This document shows positions 42,768 to 52,025 of a stretch of 64,000 bases of DNA, in pieces. The stretch is from UBA4732 sp002404095. GTDB lineage: Bacteria; Planctomycetota; Planctomycetia; Gemmatales; Gemmataceae. Both the position numbers and the translations under genes were made by a program. Positions within the stretch are counted from its first letter, which is position 1. Each line of letters begins with the position of its first letter. Where the stretch lies: the NCBI GenBank assembly GCA_036783645.1, contig DAIPWT010000005.1, positions 1 through 64,000 of the forward strand, in the 5' to 3' direction. A model generated the notes under the pieces. The model did no database searches and was not told where the DNA came from. It saw only the letters and a program-made list of their open reading frames with translations.

Positions 42768-42791
42768 GCGGCGGCTAAGACGGAGCGGTCA

Positions 42792-43061
42792 ATGCGGTTT
42801 CGTTGGATCGACTGGAACCGAGAACACGTCCTTGAGCATGGAGTGGACCCAGAGGAAGCGGAGATGATCCTCAAGCAAGCCCGATCACCCTTTCCCCGCA
42901 AGATCGAGGAAGACAAATGGCTGGTCATCGGGCCGGGCCGAGGAGGTCGATTCTTGCAAGTCATCTACATTTTTGATCCAGATAAGACTATTTTCATCAT
43001 CCATGCGCGTCCCGTTGAGGAACGTGAAAAAAAGCGCTTGCGAAGGAGGCGGAAATCATGA
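42792..43061 (+). CDS. BrnT-like toxin
   Basis: 89 residues. BrnT pattern: RWIDWNREHVLEHGVDPEEAEMIL, then DKWLVIGPGRGGRFLQVIYIFD and IFIIHARPVEEREKKRLRRR, the conserved GR-L-V-x-Y and ARP/REK segments of the BrnT RNase fold. The next gene, with a ribbon-helix-helix domain, overlaps it by four bases in the typical brnT-brnA order. Confidence 0.8.
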   Translation: MRFRWIDWNREHVLEHGVDPEEAEMILKQARSPFPRKIEEDKWLVIGPGRGGRFLQVIYIFDPDKTIFIIHARPVEEREKKRLRRRRKS

Positions 43062-43372
43062 CGCGGAAACGTACCCCCAAACCATATTGGGAGATGACTA
43101 CCGCTGAACTGCGCGAAGCGACCAAGCAATTTGATGAGGAGTTCGTGGCGGAAAAGAGCCGGCCGCTCACGCCGGAGGAGGAAGCACTTTGGGAACGCGC
43201 CAAGGCCAAGCTCCCGAGCGCCGAGGATGGACAGAACGAACAGACCGTTGCCATTCGATTGAATAAGGTTCTCCTCGATCGCTGTACCGCGCTGGCCAAG
43301 AAGAAACGCCTCAGCCGGGATGTCCTTGTCGCCCGCGGCCTGCGCGCTCTTTTGGCGGCCGAAGGTGAATAA
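43058..43372 (+). CDS. BrnA-like ribbon-helix-helix antitoxin
   Basis: 104 residues. N-terminal part KPYWEMTTAELREATKQFDEEF resembles the toxin-binding region; C-terminal VAIRLNKVLLDRCTALAKKKRLSRDVLVARGLRALL is a ribbon-helix-helix DNA-binding domain. ATGA overlap with the toxin gene. In BrnTA systems the antitoxin represses its own promoter, here within the fwd operon; 51 bases later fwdA starts. Confidence 0.78.
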   Translation: MTRKRTPKPYWEMTTAELREATKQFDEEFVAEKSRPLTPEEEALWERAKAKLPSAEDGQNEQTVAIRLNKVLLDRCTALAKKKRLSRDVLVARGLRALLAAEGE

Positions 43373-43423
43373 AGCGGATTGCTGACCCGGCACTGGTTTG
43401 GTTTGTTTGATCCTGGAGTTTTC

Positions 43424-45049
43424 ATGCTTAGGATAACCGGCGGCAAAATCTACGATCCCGCGAACCGCATTGACGGCGTAATCCAAGACATTTGCATCTC
43501 CGATGGGCGCATCGTCGCCAACGTCGAGGGCGGTCGCACCATCGACGCCACCGCTATGGTGATTTTCCCCGGCGGCGTAGATGTCCACACCCACGTCGCG
43601 GGCGCGGCCATAAACTTCGCCCGCGCCATGACGCCTGAAGATCACCGTAAGGCTCACCCTTTTCTACACACGCCCTTAAAGCGCTCCGGCCTCGGCGGCG
43701 CCACTCCCACTACCTTCGCCACCGGCTATCTGTACGCCGGCATGGGCTGGACCACGGTTATCGAAGCCGCCGTGCCGGTCCTCACCGCCAAGCATACTCA
43801 CGAGGAGTTGGGCGACACGCCCATTGTGGACAAAGGCTGTCTGTTGTTGCTGGCTAACAATGAGATTCTGATGGATCTCTTGGAAGCCGGCGAAACGGAG
43901 CGCGCCACCCACGTCGTCGCCTGGCTGCTCGGGGCCGCCAAAGCATACGGCGTGAAGGCCGTCAACCCCGGCGGCGTCGCGGCCTGGAAGTGGGGGAAGG
44001 ACGCCAAGGGTCTTTCGTCGCCAATTGAAGGCTATAGCAAGGCGACGCCGGGCAAGATCATCGCCAGCCTGGCGCGGATCGTGGACGAGCTGCGCCTGCC
44101 GCATCCGCTCCATATCCACTGTAACAACCTCGGCGCTCCAGGGAATTTCACGACCACGCTGGAAACCATGAAGCACTTGGAGGGGAACCGGGCGCACATG
44201 GCGCATCTTCAGTTCCACTCCTACGGCGGCGAGGACTGGCACACGATTCGTTCCGAGGCGGTCGCCATCGCCGAGTATTTCAACGCCCATCCGAACCTCA
44301 CGGCCGACGCCGGCGCGATCCTGTTCGGCGACGCCGTGACGATCACCGCCGATGGGCCGTGGCAGCACCTGCTGTATCAACTGACCGGCCGAAAATGGGG
44401 CAATTTGGACGTGGAGAACGAAACCGGCTGTGGCATCGTCCCCTACACTTATCGGCCAAGCAACCTCGTTAACGCCGTGCAATGGGCTGTCGGGCTGGAG
44501 CTGCTGCTTCTCATCAACGATCCCTGGCGCATCTACCTGACCACCGACCATCCCAACGGGGGTTGCTTCTGGCGATATCCGGAGATTATTCATCTGTTAA
44601 TGAACGCCGACTTCCGGCGCGAGCGCGTGAAAAAATTGCCCGCCAAAGCGCTTGAGCGCATTGTCCTCATGGACCTGGACCGCGAATATACGCTATCCGA
44701 GATCGCCATTATCACTTCCGCCGGCCCCGCGCGGGCGTTGGGATTGCCTCAGAAGGGACACCTGGGCGTCGGCGCCGACGCGGACGTGACCATCTACAAC
44801 GACTACCCCGAACCGGAGCGCATGTTCGGATACCCGCGCTACGTCATCAAAGGCGGAGAGGTCATATTGGAAGAGGGAGAGATTCGCCTGACGCCGCAAG
44901 GCCGCGAATTCATCGTCCAGCCGGCGTACGACGAGAAGATCGAGGAATATCTGCGTCCGGCGTTTCAGCAGGTTTACACGATGTCGTTTGACAACTACCC
45001 CGTGGAGATGGAACGCATCGCCCGGCCGGAGATACGCGCCTGCGAGTGA
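43424..45049 (+). CDS. fwdA: Formylmethanofuran dehydrogenase subunit A (amidohydrolase)
   Basis: 541 residues from ATG 43424, after CTGGAGTTTTC; an upstream frame start would read into the antitoxin spacer. Amidohydrolase fold with H55 and H57 (GGVDVHTHVAGAAINF), K178 (YGVKAVNPGG; the carboxylated lysine of archaeal FwdA has the same number), and later PHPLHIHCNNLG and MAHLQFHSYGGEDW. This subunit hydrolyses or forms the formyl-methanofuran amide by way of formate, which tunnels to the FwdB site. fwdC follows 7 bases later. Confidence 0.93.
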   Translation: MLRITGGKIYDPANRIDGVIQDICISDGRIVANVEGGRTIDATAMVIFPGGVDVHTHVAGAAINFARAMTPEDHRKAHPFLHTPLKRSGLGGATPTTFATGYLYAGMGWTTVIEAAVPVLTAKHTHEELGDTPIVDKGCLLLLANNEILMDLLEAGETERATHVVAWLLGAAKAYGVKAVNPGGVAAWKWGKDAKGLSSPIEGYSKATPGKIIASLARIVDELRLPHPLHIHCNNLGAPGNFTTTLETMKHLEGNRAHMAHLQFHSYGGEDWHTIRSEAVAIAEYFNAHPNLTADAGAILFGDAVTITADGPWQHLLYQLTGRKWGNLDVENETGCGIVPYTYRPSNLVNAVQWAVGLELLLLINDPWRIYLTTDHPNGGCFWRYPEIIHLLMNADFRRERVKKLPAKALERIVLMDLDREYTLSEIAIITSAGPARALGLPQKGHLGVGADADVTIYNDYPEPERMFGYPRYVIKGGEVILEEGEIRLTPQGREFIVQPAYDEKIEEYLRPAFQQVYTMSFDNYPVEMERIARPEIRACE

Positions 45050-45056
45050 GTGAAAC

Positions 45057-45872
45057 ATGATCACCTTGACCCTTAAAGAGCAGCCTAACGTCCCGCTGGA
45101 GGCGGAATGCCTCTCGCCGGACGTTACGGCGGGCCTGGTGCTCGCCGAGGTTCGCGCCCTTCCAGTATTTCTTGGCAAGCGTCAGCTGCGTCTCGAAGAT
45201 TTTTTCAGCATCGAAGGAGAAGGCGGCGACGAGCTAGAGATTCACGGCGACGTCCACCAGGTTAAGTGGATCGGCCGCGGCATGACGCGCGGCCGCATCA
45301 ACGTCGTCGGCAACGCTGGAATGCACCTGGGCGCCTACATGAAGGGCGGAATCATCAAGGTATCGGGCAACGCCTCGGACTGGGTAGGCGGCGAGATGAC
45401 TGACGGCTTAATTCACATTCGCGGCAATGCCGGCGGGCAAGCCGGGGCGGCTTATCGCGGCAGCCTCGCCGGAATGCGCGGCGGCGCCATACTTATTGAA
45501 GGCTCCGCGGGCCTGGAATTAGGTTCGAGGATGAAAAGAGGCGTTATCGCCGTCAAGGGTTTGGTGAAAGACTTCGCCGGTTTACAGATGAAGGGCGGAA
45601 CGATTTTTCTGTTAGGCGGCGCCGAAATTCGGACGGGCGCTTGGATGATCCGAGGCACGATCGTCTCTCTCGGGCCGATCCGGCTTTTGCCGACCTTCAC
45701 CTATGCCTGTGTGTACAACCCTACGTTTTTGCGTCTTTATGCTAGGCAACTTAGGCCGTTTGGGTTCTCGATTCCTTATGCCGTCCAAGATGGCGCTTAC
45801 CGACGTTACACCGGGGACGCATCCGTGCCGGGCAAAGGCGAACTGCTCTTATGGCAAGGGCATGCTTCCTGA
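45057..45872 (+). CDS. fwdC: Formylmethanofuran dehydrogenase subunit C
   Basis: 271 residues of the GXGXG fold also found in glutamate synthase: ELEIHGDVHQVKWIGRGMTRG, INVVGNAGMHLGAYMKGG, IKVSGNASDWVGGEM, IHIRGNAGGQAGAAYRGS and further turns. It is a scaffold subunit of the Fwd/Fhc complex. The fhcD/ftr formyltransferase gene that often follows in bacterial C1 operons is not present; the next gene on this strand is an ACP 166 bases away. Confidence 0.92.
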   Translation: MITLTLKEQPNVPLEAECLSPDVTAGLVLAEVRALPVFLGKRQLRLEDFFSIEGEGGDELEIHGDVHQVKWIGRGMTRGRINVVGNAGMHLGAYMKGGIIKVSGNASDWVGGEMTDGLIHIRGNAGGQAGAAYRGSLAGMRGGAILIEGSAGLELGSRMKRGVIAVKGLVKDFAGLQMKGGTIFLLGGAEIRTGAWMIRGTIVSLGPIRLLPTFTYACVYNPTFLRLYARQLRPFGFSIPYAVQDGAYRRYTGDASVPGKGELLLWQGHAS

Positions 45873-46038
45873 GAGAGATTTTTCGGGCGCAAACCTTTAA
45901 AAAGTTGGCGTTCCCAGATAGAATAGAGACAGCGGACCCGCCTTTTCGGAGCGCCCTTCGCTCAGAGTCGCTTGCCTTCACATTAGAAGTGAGGCGAGCC
46001 AATACCATGATTTTGCAACCGGGTTGGAGAGTTTGCTG

Positions 46039-46338
46039 ATGCGATCTTCGTTTTCCCCTGAGGTTCCCGCCGCGTCGGAAGCCCGTGTGAACGTAAAAGC
46101 TTTGGTCAAAGACACGGTCATTGATGCGCTTAGTCTTGAACCGGCCGATTTCGATTGGCAACGTTCGCTGGCGGAATTGGGTTGCGATTCGCTGAACGTT
46201 ATTGATATCCAGTTCGACCTGGAGAAGAAACTGGGCGTGCGCAACCTGGGATTGGCCGGACCGATAGGCTTTGATCCGATGAAGGCGCCGTTGTTACGCT
46301 TGGCGCAGCACATCCGCTCGATCTTACGGCCGGCTTGA
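46039..46338 (+). CDS. Acyl carrier protein-like protein
   Basis: 99 residues from ATG 46039, behind TTGGAGAGTTTGCTG. The phosphopantetheine motif is LAELGCDSLNVIDIQFDLEKKLGV with S51. Helix III and IV regions (GPIGFDPMKAPLLRLAQHIRS) are unusual. It has no adjacent synthase. The last 15 bases overlap the convergent TolC-like gene. It may serve the KS/ACP pathway elsewhere or another lipid route. Confidence 0.8.
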   Translation: MRSSFSPEVPAASEARVNVKALVKDTVIDALSLEPADFDWQRSLAELGCDSLNVIDIQFDLEKKLGVRNLGLAGPIGFDPMKAPLLRLAQHIRSILRPA

Positions 46339-47877
46339 CGGGTAGTCTGCCGCCGATGGCGGGCGTCCCAGTGCGACGAACAGTTGAAACTGCGCCACGT
46401 CGTAGCCCGTCAGCGCGCGGATCAAGTCTTGTCGGGCAGTGGCCAAGGAGTTAACGCTGTCAAGCACCTCGATCAGCTGTCCCTCCAGGTTCTTAGCGCG
46501 CACCAAGTCCGCCCGAAACGACTGAGAAGCTGTCTGAACTCTCCGGCGGGCTGTGTCCACTTCTTCCAAATGGGCCGCCGAAAGGGCCAACGCCTCCGCC
46601 ACTTCTCGCCGGATGCGATCAATCGTCCGTGTTCGCTCCGCCTCGGCCTCACCGACTTGAGCGCGACGGCGCCGCTGTCGCGCCCAATTGCCCACCCCGA
46701 AATTCTCCAGCGACCAAACTGCGTAGGCGTCGAAGTCGGTACGGCCGCTGAAATGGCCGAAGCGAGAGTCCGCCAGGTCGCTGCCGCCGCCGAATTGTCC
46801 CGCGCTGTAACCAACGGAAAGCAACGGCAGCAACGGGCGCAGTCGCTCCTGCCGCAGGAGCGTCTCGTTGGCCGCCACGTCCGCCGAACGCGCGGCGATT
46901 TCCGGCCGATCATCCAGGGCGATGCGGACGAGCGCTTCCAGGTCGGCATGGGGATCCACGAGTTGGATGAGCGGCGGCGGACCATCGGGGGCGTGCAAGC
47001 GCACCGCGGGGTCCATGTCCAACACGCGCGCGAGCGCTGCCGCGGCGACCGCGACTTCCTCCTCGGCGCGCTGCTCTTCGGTATGCAACAACAGGGCGCT
47101 GCCGCGCGCCCGTTCGGCGTCCGATTGACGCCCTTGGCCCGCCTGTGCGAATGCGGCAGTCAGCGAGGCGATTTGTTCGGCCTCGGCCTCCGACTGGCGG
47201 TACGCCTGGAGACTCGCTGCCGCTCCCGCCAGATCGAAATAACGAGTGGCCGCCTCCAATAGAACCGTGTTGCGCGTGGCCTGCGCGTCAAAGCTCCGGC
47301 CGGCGACTCGCTCGCGGGCGGCGCGCGGCGCGAACGCGGCGTCAGCAAGGTCGGCGAAAAGGTGTACGCCGGGGAAGCCGACGGTTCCGGCCCCGACAGC
47401 TTCCGCGCCGGCCCCGTCGTAGAGCGATTGGCGAGTGACTTTGCGGATAACGCCGGTAGCGGTCTGAAGCGAACCTTGATGGTCGTTATAACTGACCCCA
47501 GCGTTTAGCGACGGCAGAAGGAGGGCTTGCGCCTCTAGCTGTTCCGCGCGGCTCGCCGATACAGCCTCTTGAGCCAGTGCGATAGTAGGATTGTCCGCTC
47601 CAGCCAGGCCAATGGCCGTCTCCAGGTCGATGGAGTAATCCGCGAAGGGAGGCGGAATCGCATTAACGAAGGGGTGGGTTTCGGCGTCCTTCGGCGGCGT
47701 CGCCTCGTCGACCGCATTCGTCTGGATAATCGCGGGGCCTTCTTCCTTCGCCTCGCTCGCCATGTCGTTCTGGGCCGTTCGTTGTTCTGGACGGAGTAAG
47801 GTTTGACATGCCAGCGGCCCCGCCAACAGAGGAAGCAGTGCGACCAGCCATTTCAGGCGGAGTGATCGAATATTCAT
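46324..47877 (-). CDS. TolC family outer membrane efflux protein
   Basis: 517 residues. The leader RLKWLVALLPLLAGPLACQT is a Sec signal, possibly of lipoprotein type with a non-standard lipobox. The mature part shows the two OEP repeats: DLETAIGLAGADNPTIALAQEAV and LVRIALDDRPEIAARSADV, each leading into long coiled helices. It forms the outer-membrane channel of tripartite pumps. A paralog lies 48 bases upstream; the RND pump and adaptor are further on at 53-58 kb. Confidence 0.88.
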   Translation of the reverse strand: MNIRSLRLKWLVALLPLLAGPLACQTLLRPEQRTAQNDMASEAKEEGPAIIQTNAVDEATPPKDAETHPFVNAIPPPFADYSIDLETAIGLAGADNPTIALAQEAVSASRAEQLEAQALLLPSLNAGVSYNDHQGSLQTATGVIRKVTRQSLYDGAGAEAVGAGTVGFPGVHLFADLADAAFAPRAARERVAGRSFDAQATRNTVLLEAATRYFDLAGAAASLQAYRQSEAEAEQIASLTAAFAQAGQGRQSDAERARGSALLLHTEEQRAEEEVAVAAAALARVLDMDPAVRLHAPDGPPPLIQLVDPHADLEALVRIALDDRPEIAARSADVAANETLLRQERLRPLLPLLSVGYSAGQFGGGSDLADSRFGHFSGRTDFDAYAVWSLENFGVGNWARQRRRRAQVGEAEAERTRTIDRIRREVAEALALSAAHLEEVDTARRRVQTASQSFRADLVRAKNLEGQLIEVLDSVNSLATARQDLIRALTGYDVAQFQLFVALGRPPSAADYPSSRP

Positions 47878-47925
47878 AGAAGACTTCCCCCCTCCCCTTA
47901 TTGAAGAAACTAGGCGGTGCGGCGG

Positions 47926-49488
47926 TCACTTCGCGGCCGGCGCCGGGGAAGCGACGGCCGGCGGGGGAACAAGGTCGGCGGGCACAGGCCGGGCGAGGTA
48001 TTTGGCAGGGGGCTGCCCCAAGGCGACGTACAGCTCGAACTGAGCGCGATTGTAATTTATGATCGCGTCAAGGTAGGCGTAGCGGCTGCGGCCAAGCAAT
48101 CGCAGGCTATCCAGAACTTCAATGGGCAAACCTTGCTGGTTCTTGGTTCGCACGAGGTCTCCCTGAAAAGCTTTGGCGCCGGTCTGGACGGCCCGCTCGC
48201 CGGTTTCGATCTGGGCGAAACGGGTGTGCGTCCGCGCGTAGGCCGTTGCAACCTCCGCGCGTACCCGATCAAGGACTTCGATCTCGCGAAAGTTGTTGGC
48301 GCGGACGTTGCTCTGGGCCAGTCGAACCAACGCCAGGTTGCCGACCCCGAGGTTGCGCGCCGTCCAATAGGCCACCGCGTCAAAATCCGTCCGGGGCGCG
48401 AAGCTGTCGAAGCGCGCCTGCTGGCCGAAGGTTCCGTCGGAAGCGATGTTGCTGCCGCCGCCGAAGGTTCCGGCGCTATAGCCGACGATGACGTTGGGCG
48501 AGAACGGCAACACCTTGGCCGCGTCCAGCGCCAGCAACGTTTCCTGGATGGCCGCCCGGCGCTCGCCCAATTCCGGCCGCTGCATTAGGGCTATGGCGAT
48601 CAACTCCGGCAACGGGATGGGGTCGGGGACGAGCGGCGCGGGCACTACCCAGCCGTCGGTCGCCTGAAGTCGCGGCGAAGGGTCGAGGTCGAGCAGTTGG
48701 GCAAGACGGGCGGAGGCGGTCAGCACGTCGCCCTCGGCCTGGAGAACGTCGGCGTCGCGCGTTTCCAACTCGGTGGCGGCGCGGTTGGCGTCGGCGTCCC
48801 GTCCCTGGCCAAACGTGGCGAACTTCGCGGTGATACGAGCGACCTCACGGGCCTCCTCCCGCGTCTGAGCGGCGATGGCCCGCCGTCCTTCCGCCCGCAG
48901 CAATTCCATATACCCATCCGCCACGCGCAGCAGCACGTCATTGCGGACGGCCGCGCTGCCAAACTCCCGCTCTCGCACAACCTGTCGGGTTATGAGGCGC
49001 GCATAGATGCCCTCTGAGATGTTGCCTGCCCACACGACGCCGGGAATGTTCACCGTACCGGCGCCGATGGCGTTGGCGCCGAGGCCGACGTACAGCGCCT
49101 CGCGGTTCTCTTTCTGGATGATCCCGACGGATCGCTGGAGAGGGCCGGTGTGCGAGTCGAAATTCGTGCCAACGTTAAGGGAGGGCAAAATCTGGGCGGC
49201 GGCCAGTTGCCGCAGCGCCACCGCTTCCACGACGCGCTCGCGGGCCAGCATGATCTCGGCGTTTTTCACTCCGGCAAGTTGTAAAGCGCTGGCGAGATCG
49301 ATCGGCTCGGCTTGAGCGTCGAGGAGGGAAGCAGGCCGGGGCGGCAATTCGGGGGCTACCCGTTTTGGGCGCGGCGCGTCTTCAGCCTTCTCGGCGGGAG
49401 GCGCGGCGCCGAGTCGGCCCGCGCTTACGAAGAGCGCCGCCCCTAGCAATCCCCCTGCGCAACAGCGAACGAAACAGAACGACGGCAT
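47926..49488 (-). CDS. TolC family outer membrane efflux protein (paralog)
   Basis: 520 residues with signal peptide (CCAGGLLGAALFVSAGRLGAA). OEP repeats: DLASALQLAGVKNAEIMLARERV and LIAIALMQRPELGERRAAI; final ARPVPADLVPPPAVASPAPAAK tail is Pro/Ala-rich. It resembles the downstream paralog along its length (SLNVGTNFDSHTGPLQ versus SLNAGVSYNDHQGSLQ), so the two arose by tandem duplication. They are close enough to share a transcript. Confidence 0.88.
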   Translation of the reverse strand: MPSFCFVRCCAGGLLGAALFVSAGRLGAAPPAEKAEDAPRPKRVAPELPPRPASLLDAQAEPIDLASALQLAGVKNAEIMLARERVVEAVALRQLAAAQILPSLNVGTNFDSHTGPLQRSVGIIQKENREALYVGLGANAIGAGTVNIPGVVWAGNISEGIYARLITRQVVREREFGSAAVRNDVLLRVADGYMELLRAEGRRAIAAQTREEAREVARITAKFATFGQGRDADANRAATELETRDADVLQAEGDVLTASARLAQLLDLDPSPRLQATDGWVVPAPLVPDPIPLPELIAIALMQRPELGERRAAIQETLLALDAAKVLPFSPNVIVGYSAGTFGGGSNIASDGTFGQQARFDSFAPRTDFDAVAYWTARNLGVGNLALVRLAQSNVRANNFREIEVLDRVRAEVATAYARTHTRFAQIETGERAVQTGAKAFQGDLVRTKNQQGLPIEVLDSLRLLGRSRYAYLDAIINYNRAQFELYVALGQPPAKYLARPVPADLVPPPAVASPAPAAK

Positions 49489-49810
49489 GGCTTCCTCGCG
49501 ATCTTAACTGCGATGCGTAAAAGCATGGTGCGAAACTCGGGAAGATAGGCACGGAGCAGGACAAATGTCGCACACTGGGTTTCAACGGTTTGGCGCTTGA
49601 CCCGCCAGGACTTCTTGGCGTCTCCACATAAATCAACGCGAATACCAAGAGAGCCGCCATTGTTGTCTATCGGATCGGACCAACCCTTGCAATCAGGAAA
49701 TCTCCTTCCGGAGCGCCGCGAAAACCTAGGCAGACTTGCGTAGAATCCGAGGAGAGACATCGTGAGAATGTGCTTGGATTGTGCTCGGACGTTCGAGAGG
49801 GCTACGTTTT
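49489..49810. other. Divergent intergenic region
   Basis: 322 bases between the TolC-like gene and the TPR-sulfotransferase gene. It must hold promoters in both directions. I see no clear hairpin, repeat or small gene in it. Confidence 0.45.
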
Positions 49811-52018
49811 ATGGAAACAACCTCCGCGACTCTTGCCCGCGCCATCGCGTATCGCCGGGCGGGCGACCTCCGCCAAGCGGAGGCGGTTTATAACCAAATC
49901 CTCCAGGCTGAGCCATTGCAAATAGAGGCGCTGCAAGGCATGGCCGGGATCGCCTATCAGCTGGGCCGTTACGACCAAGCCGCCGAGTGGCTTCGCCGGG
50001 CGGCGACGCTCCGAGAGGACGATCCGATACTGCACAGCAACCTGGGAGCGACCTACCGGGCGGCGGGCCGACTGGCGGAGGCGGAGGCTTGCTACCGGGA
50101 GGCGCTGCGGCTCCAGCCGGACCTGGCCGAGGCGTACAATAACCTCGCCAACATCCTGAAAAGTCAGCGCCGCCGACCTGAAGCACTGGCCTACTACTGG
50201 CAGGCCGTGCTAGCCAGGCCGAACTACGCCGCCGCCCACCATAACTTGGGCTTGGCCTTGTTGGAACAGGGCGATCTCGACGAAGCCGCGGCGCGGTTGC
50301 GCGAAGCCGTGCGCCTTCAGCCCGACTGGGCGGAGGCCCGCCAGAGCCTGAATTTCGCCCTGGCAAAAGCTTCCGTCGAACCGCCGCTGGCGCCCGCCCC
50401 TCCGGAAGAAAACCCACAAGCGCGCGCCGAGGGCGAGGCCCGCTTCACTCGGGGCGTCGCCCTGGGAAGAGAGGGCCGGCTCGACGAGGCGGCGATCGCG
50501 TTTCTGCACGCCCTGCGGCTCAGGCCGGACAACGCCGAGTCATGCCTCAAGCTGGGCGCGGTTTTGAGGGAGCAAGGCCATCTGGAAAGAGCGCGAGGCT
50601 ATCTCCGCCATACCCTGCGCCTTCAGCCCGGCTTGGCCGAAGCGCACGTCCGCCTGGGCCTTGTTTACACCGATGAAGGCAAACTGGAGGAGGCGGAGGC
50701 TGCTTACCGCGAGGCTCTGCGTCTGCGGCCCGATTCGGTTTCGGCTCTGGGCAATCTCGCCGTCCTGCTTGACGAGCTGGGACAGGCCGAGGAGGCCCGG
50801 ACGCTCGCGGAGCAAGCCCTGGCCCTAGGCCCGGAGGAACCCCAGGTACAAAACCAGTACGGGATGTTGCTGGCCAACCAGGGCCGCTTTGACCAAGCGC
50901 GGACGCATTTTCTGAAGGCTCTGGCACTCCAACCCGACTTCGCCCCGGCGACCTTTTTCCTGGCGCGGGATGGGCGCCAACTCTTCACGGATGTTGACGT
51001 CGCGCGCATCGAGCAACTACTGCGCCGGGATTCCCTGCCGCCGCGCGACCGGATCAATCTCCATTTCGCCCTGGGTCGTCTCTACGACCGGGCCAAGGCT
51101 TTTGACGAGGCGTTCCACCATTGCGATCAAGGCAACGCCGCCAAGAGAGAGGTGCTTCGACTCCAGGGTAACACTTTCCAATCCGCCGCGCATGCCCAAT
51201 TCATCGACCGGCTTATCGCTTCGTTCGACTCGGAATTTTTCCGCCGGGTGCATTCTTTCGGCAATGACAGCGAACTGCCGGTGTTCATCGTCGGCATGCC
51301 GCGCTCGGGCACGTCGCTCGTGGAGCAGATCCTGGCCAGCCATCCCGCCGTGTTCGGAGGAGGAGAACTCCGTAACATGAAGCGGTTCGTGGGGGAACTG
51401 CCGGCCGAACTGTCCAGCCCGGCCGAGTTTCCAGAGTGCCTGGACCGACTGGACCAGGAAGCCTCCCGCCGACTAGCGGAACGCTACCTGGAGGGATTGC
51501 ACCTTCTCGGCGGAGCGAAGATCCGCGTCACGGATAAGATGCCGATGAATTTCCACCAGCTGGGCCTGATCGCCGCTCTATTCCCCCGAGCGCGGATTAT
51601 TCACTGCCGGCGCGACGCGCGCGACGTCTGCTGGTCCTGCTTCTTCCAGAATTTCCGCGACATCCACTTCGCCTGCGACCTGAAGGCGCTGGGAGCGTAT
51701 CACCGTCAGTACGAACGACTGATGACTCACTGGAAGGAAGCGTTGCCCGTCCCGGTGCTTGAGGTGTGCTACGAAGAATTGGTCGAAAATCCAGAGCGGG
51801 GCAGCCGGGAGATCGTCGCCTTCTGCCGGCTCCCCTGGCACGAGGACTGTCTGACTTTTTACCGGACCCCGCGCTCCGTGCGAACCGCCAGCAACATGCA
51901 GGTTCGCCAACCGGTTTATAAGCGCTCCGTCGGTTATTGGAAGAACTACGAAGCCCACCTTGGCCCGTTGTTCCAGGCTCTTACCGGAGCGCCAGGGGGT
52001 AACTCCCTGGCGTTCTGA
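49811..52018 (+). CDS. Tetratricopeptide-repeat sulfotransferase
   Basis: 735 residues from ATG 49811. The first ~400 residues are TPR repeats (AEACYREALRLQPDLAEAYNNLANIL, AARLREAVRLQPDWAEARQ and more). The C-terminal ~260 are a sulfotransferase of the tyrosylprotein-sulfotransferase-like group: PAPS 5'-phosphate loop VGMPRSGTSLVEQIL and 3'-phosphate region ARIIHCRRDARDVCWS. TPR-sulfotransferases are common in planctomycetes and proteobacteria; substrates may be proteins or surface glycans. It ends 7 bases from the convergent DUF4214 protein gene. Confidence 0.92.
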   Translation: METTSATLARAIAYRRAGDLRQAEAVYNQILQAEPLQIEALQGMAGIAYQLGRYDQAAEWLRRAATLREDDPILHSNLGATYRAAGRLAEAEACYREALRLQPDLAEAYNNLANILKSQRRRPEALAYYWQAVLARPNYAAAHHNLGLALLEQGDLDEAAARLREAVRLQPDWAEARQSLNFALAKASVEPPLAPAPPEENPQARAEGEARFTRGVALGREGRLDEAAIAFLHALRLRPDNAESCLKLGAVLREQGHLERARGYLRHTLRLQPGLAEAHVRLGLVYTDEGKLEEAEAAYREALRLRPDSVSALGNLAVLLDELGQAEEARTLAEQALALGPEEPQVQNQYGMLLANQGRFDQARTHFLKALALQPDFAPATFFLARDGRQLFTDVDVARIEQLLRRDSLPPRDRINLHFALGRLYDRAKAFDEAFHHCDQGNAAKREVLRLQGNTFQSAAHAQFIDRLIASFDSEFFRRVHSFGNDSELPVFIVGMPRSGTSLVEQILASHPAVFGGGELRNMKRFVGELPAELSSPAEFPECLDRLDQEASRRLAERYLEGLHLLGGAKIRVTDKMPMNFHQLGLIAALFPRARIIHCRRDARDVCWSCFFQNFRDIHFACDLKALGAYHRQYERLMTHWKEALPVPVLEVCYEELVENPERGSREIVAFCRLPWHEDCLTFYRTPRSVRTASNMQVRQPVYKRSVGYWKNYEAHLGPLFQALTGAPGGNSLAF

Positions 52019-52025
52019 TGTGCCC

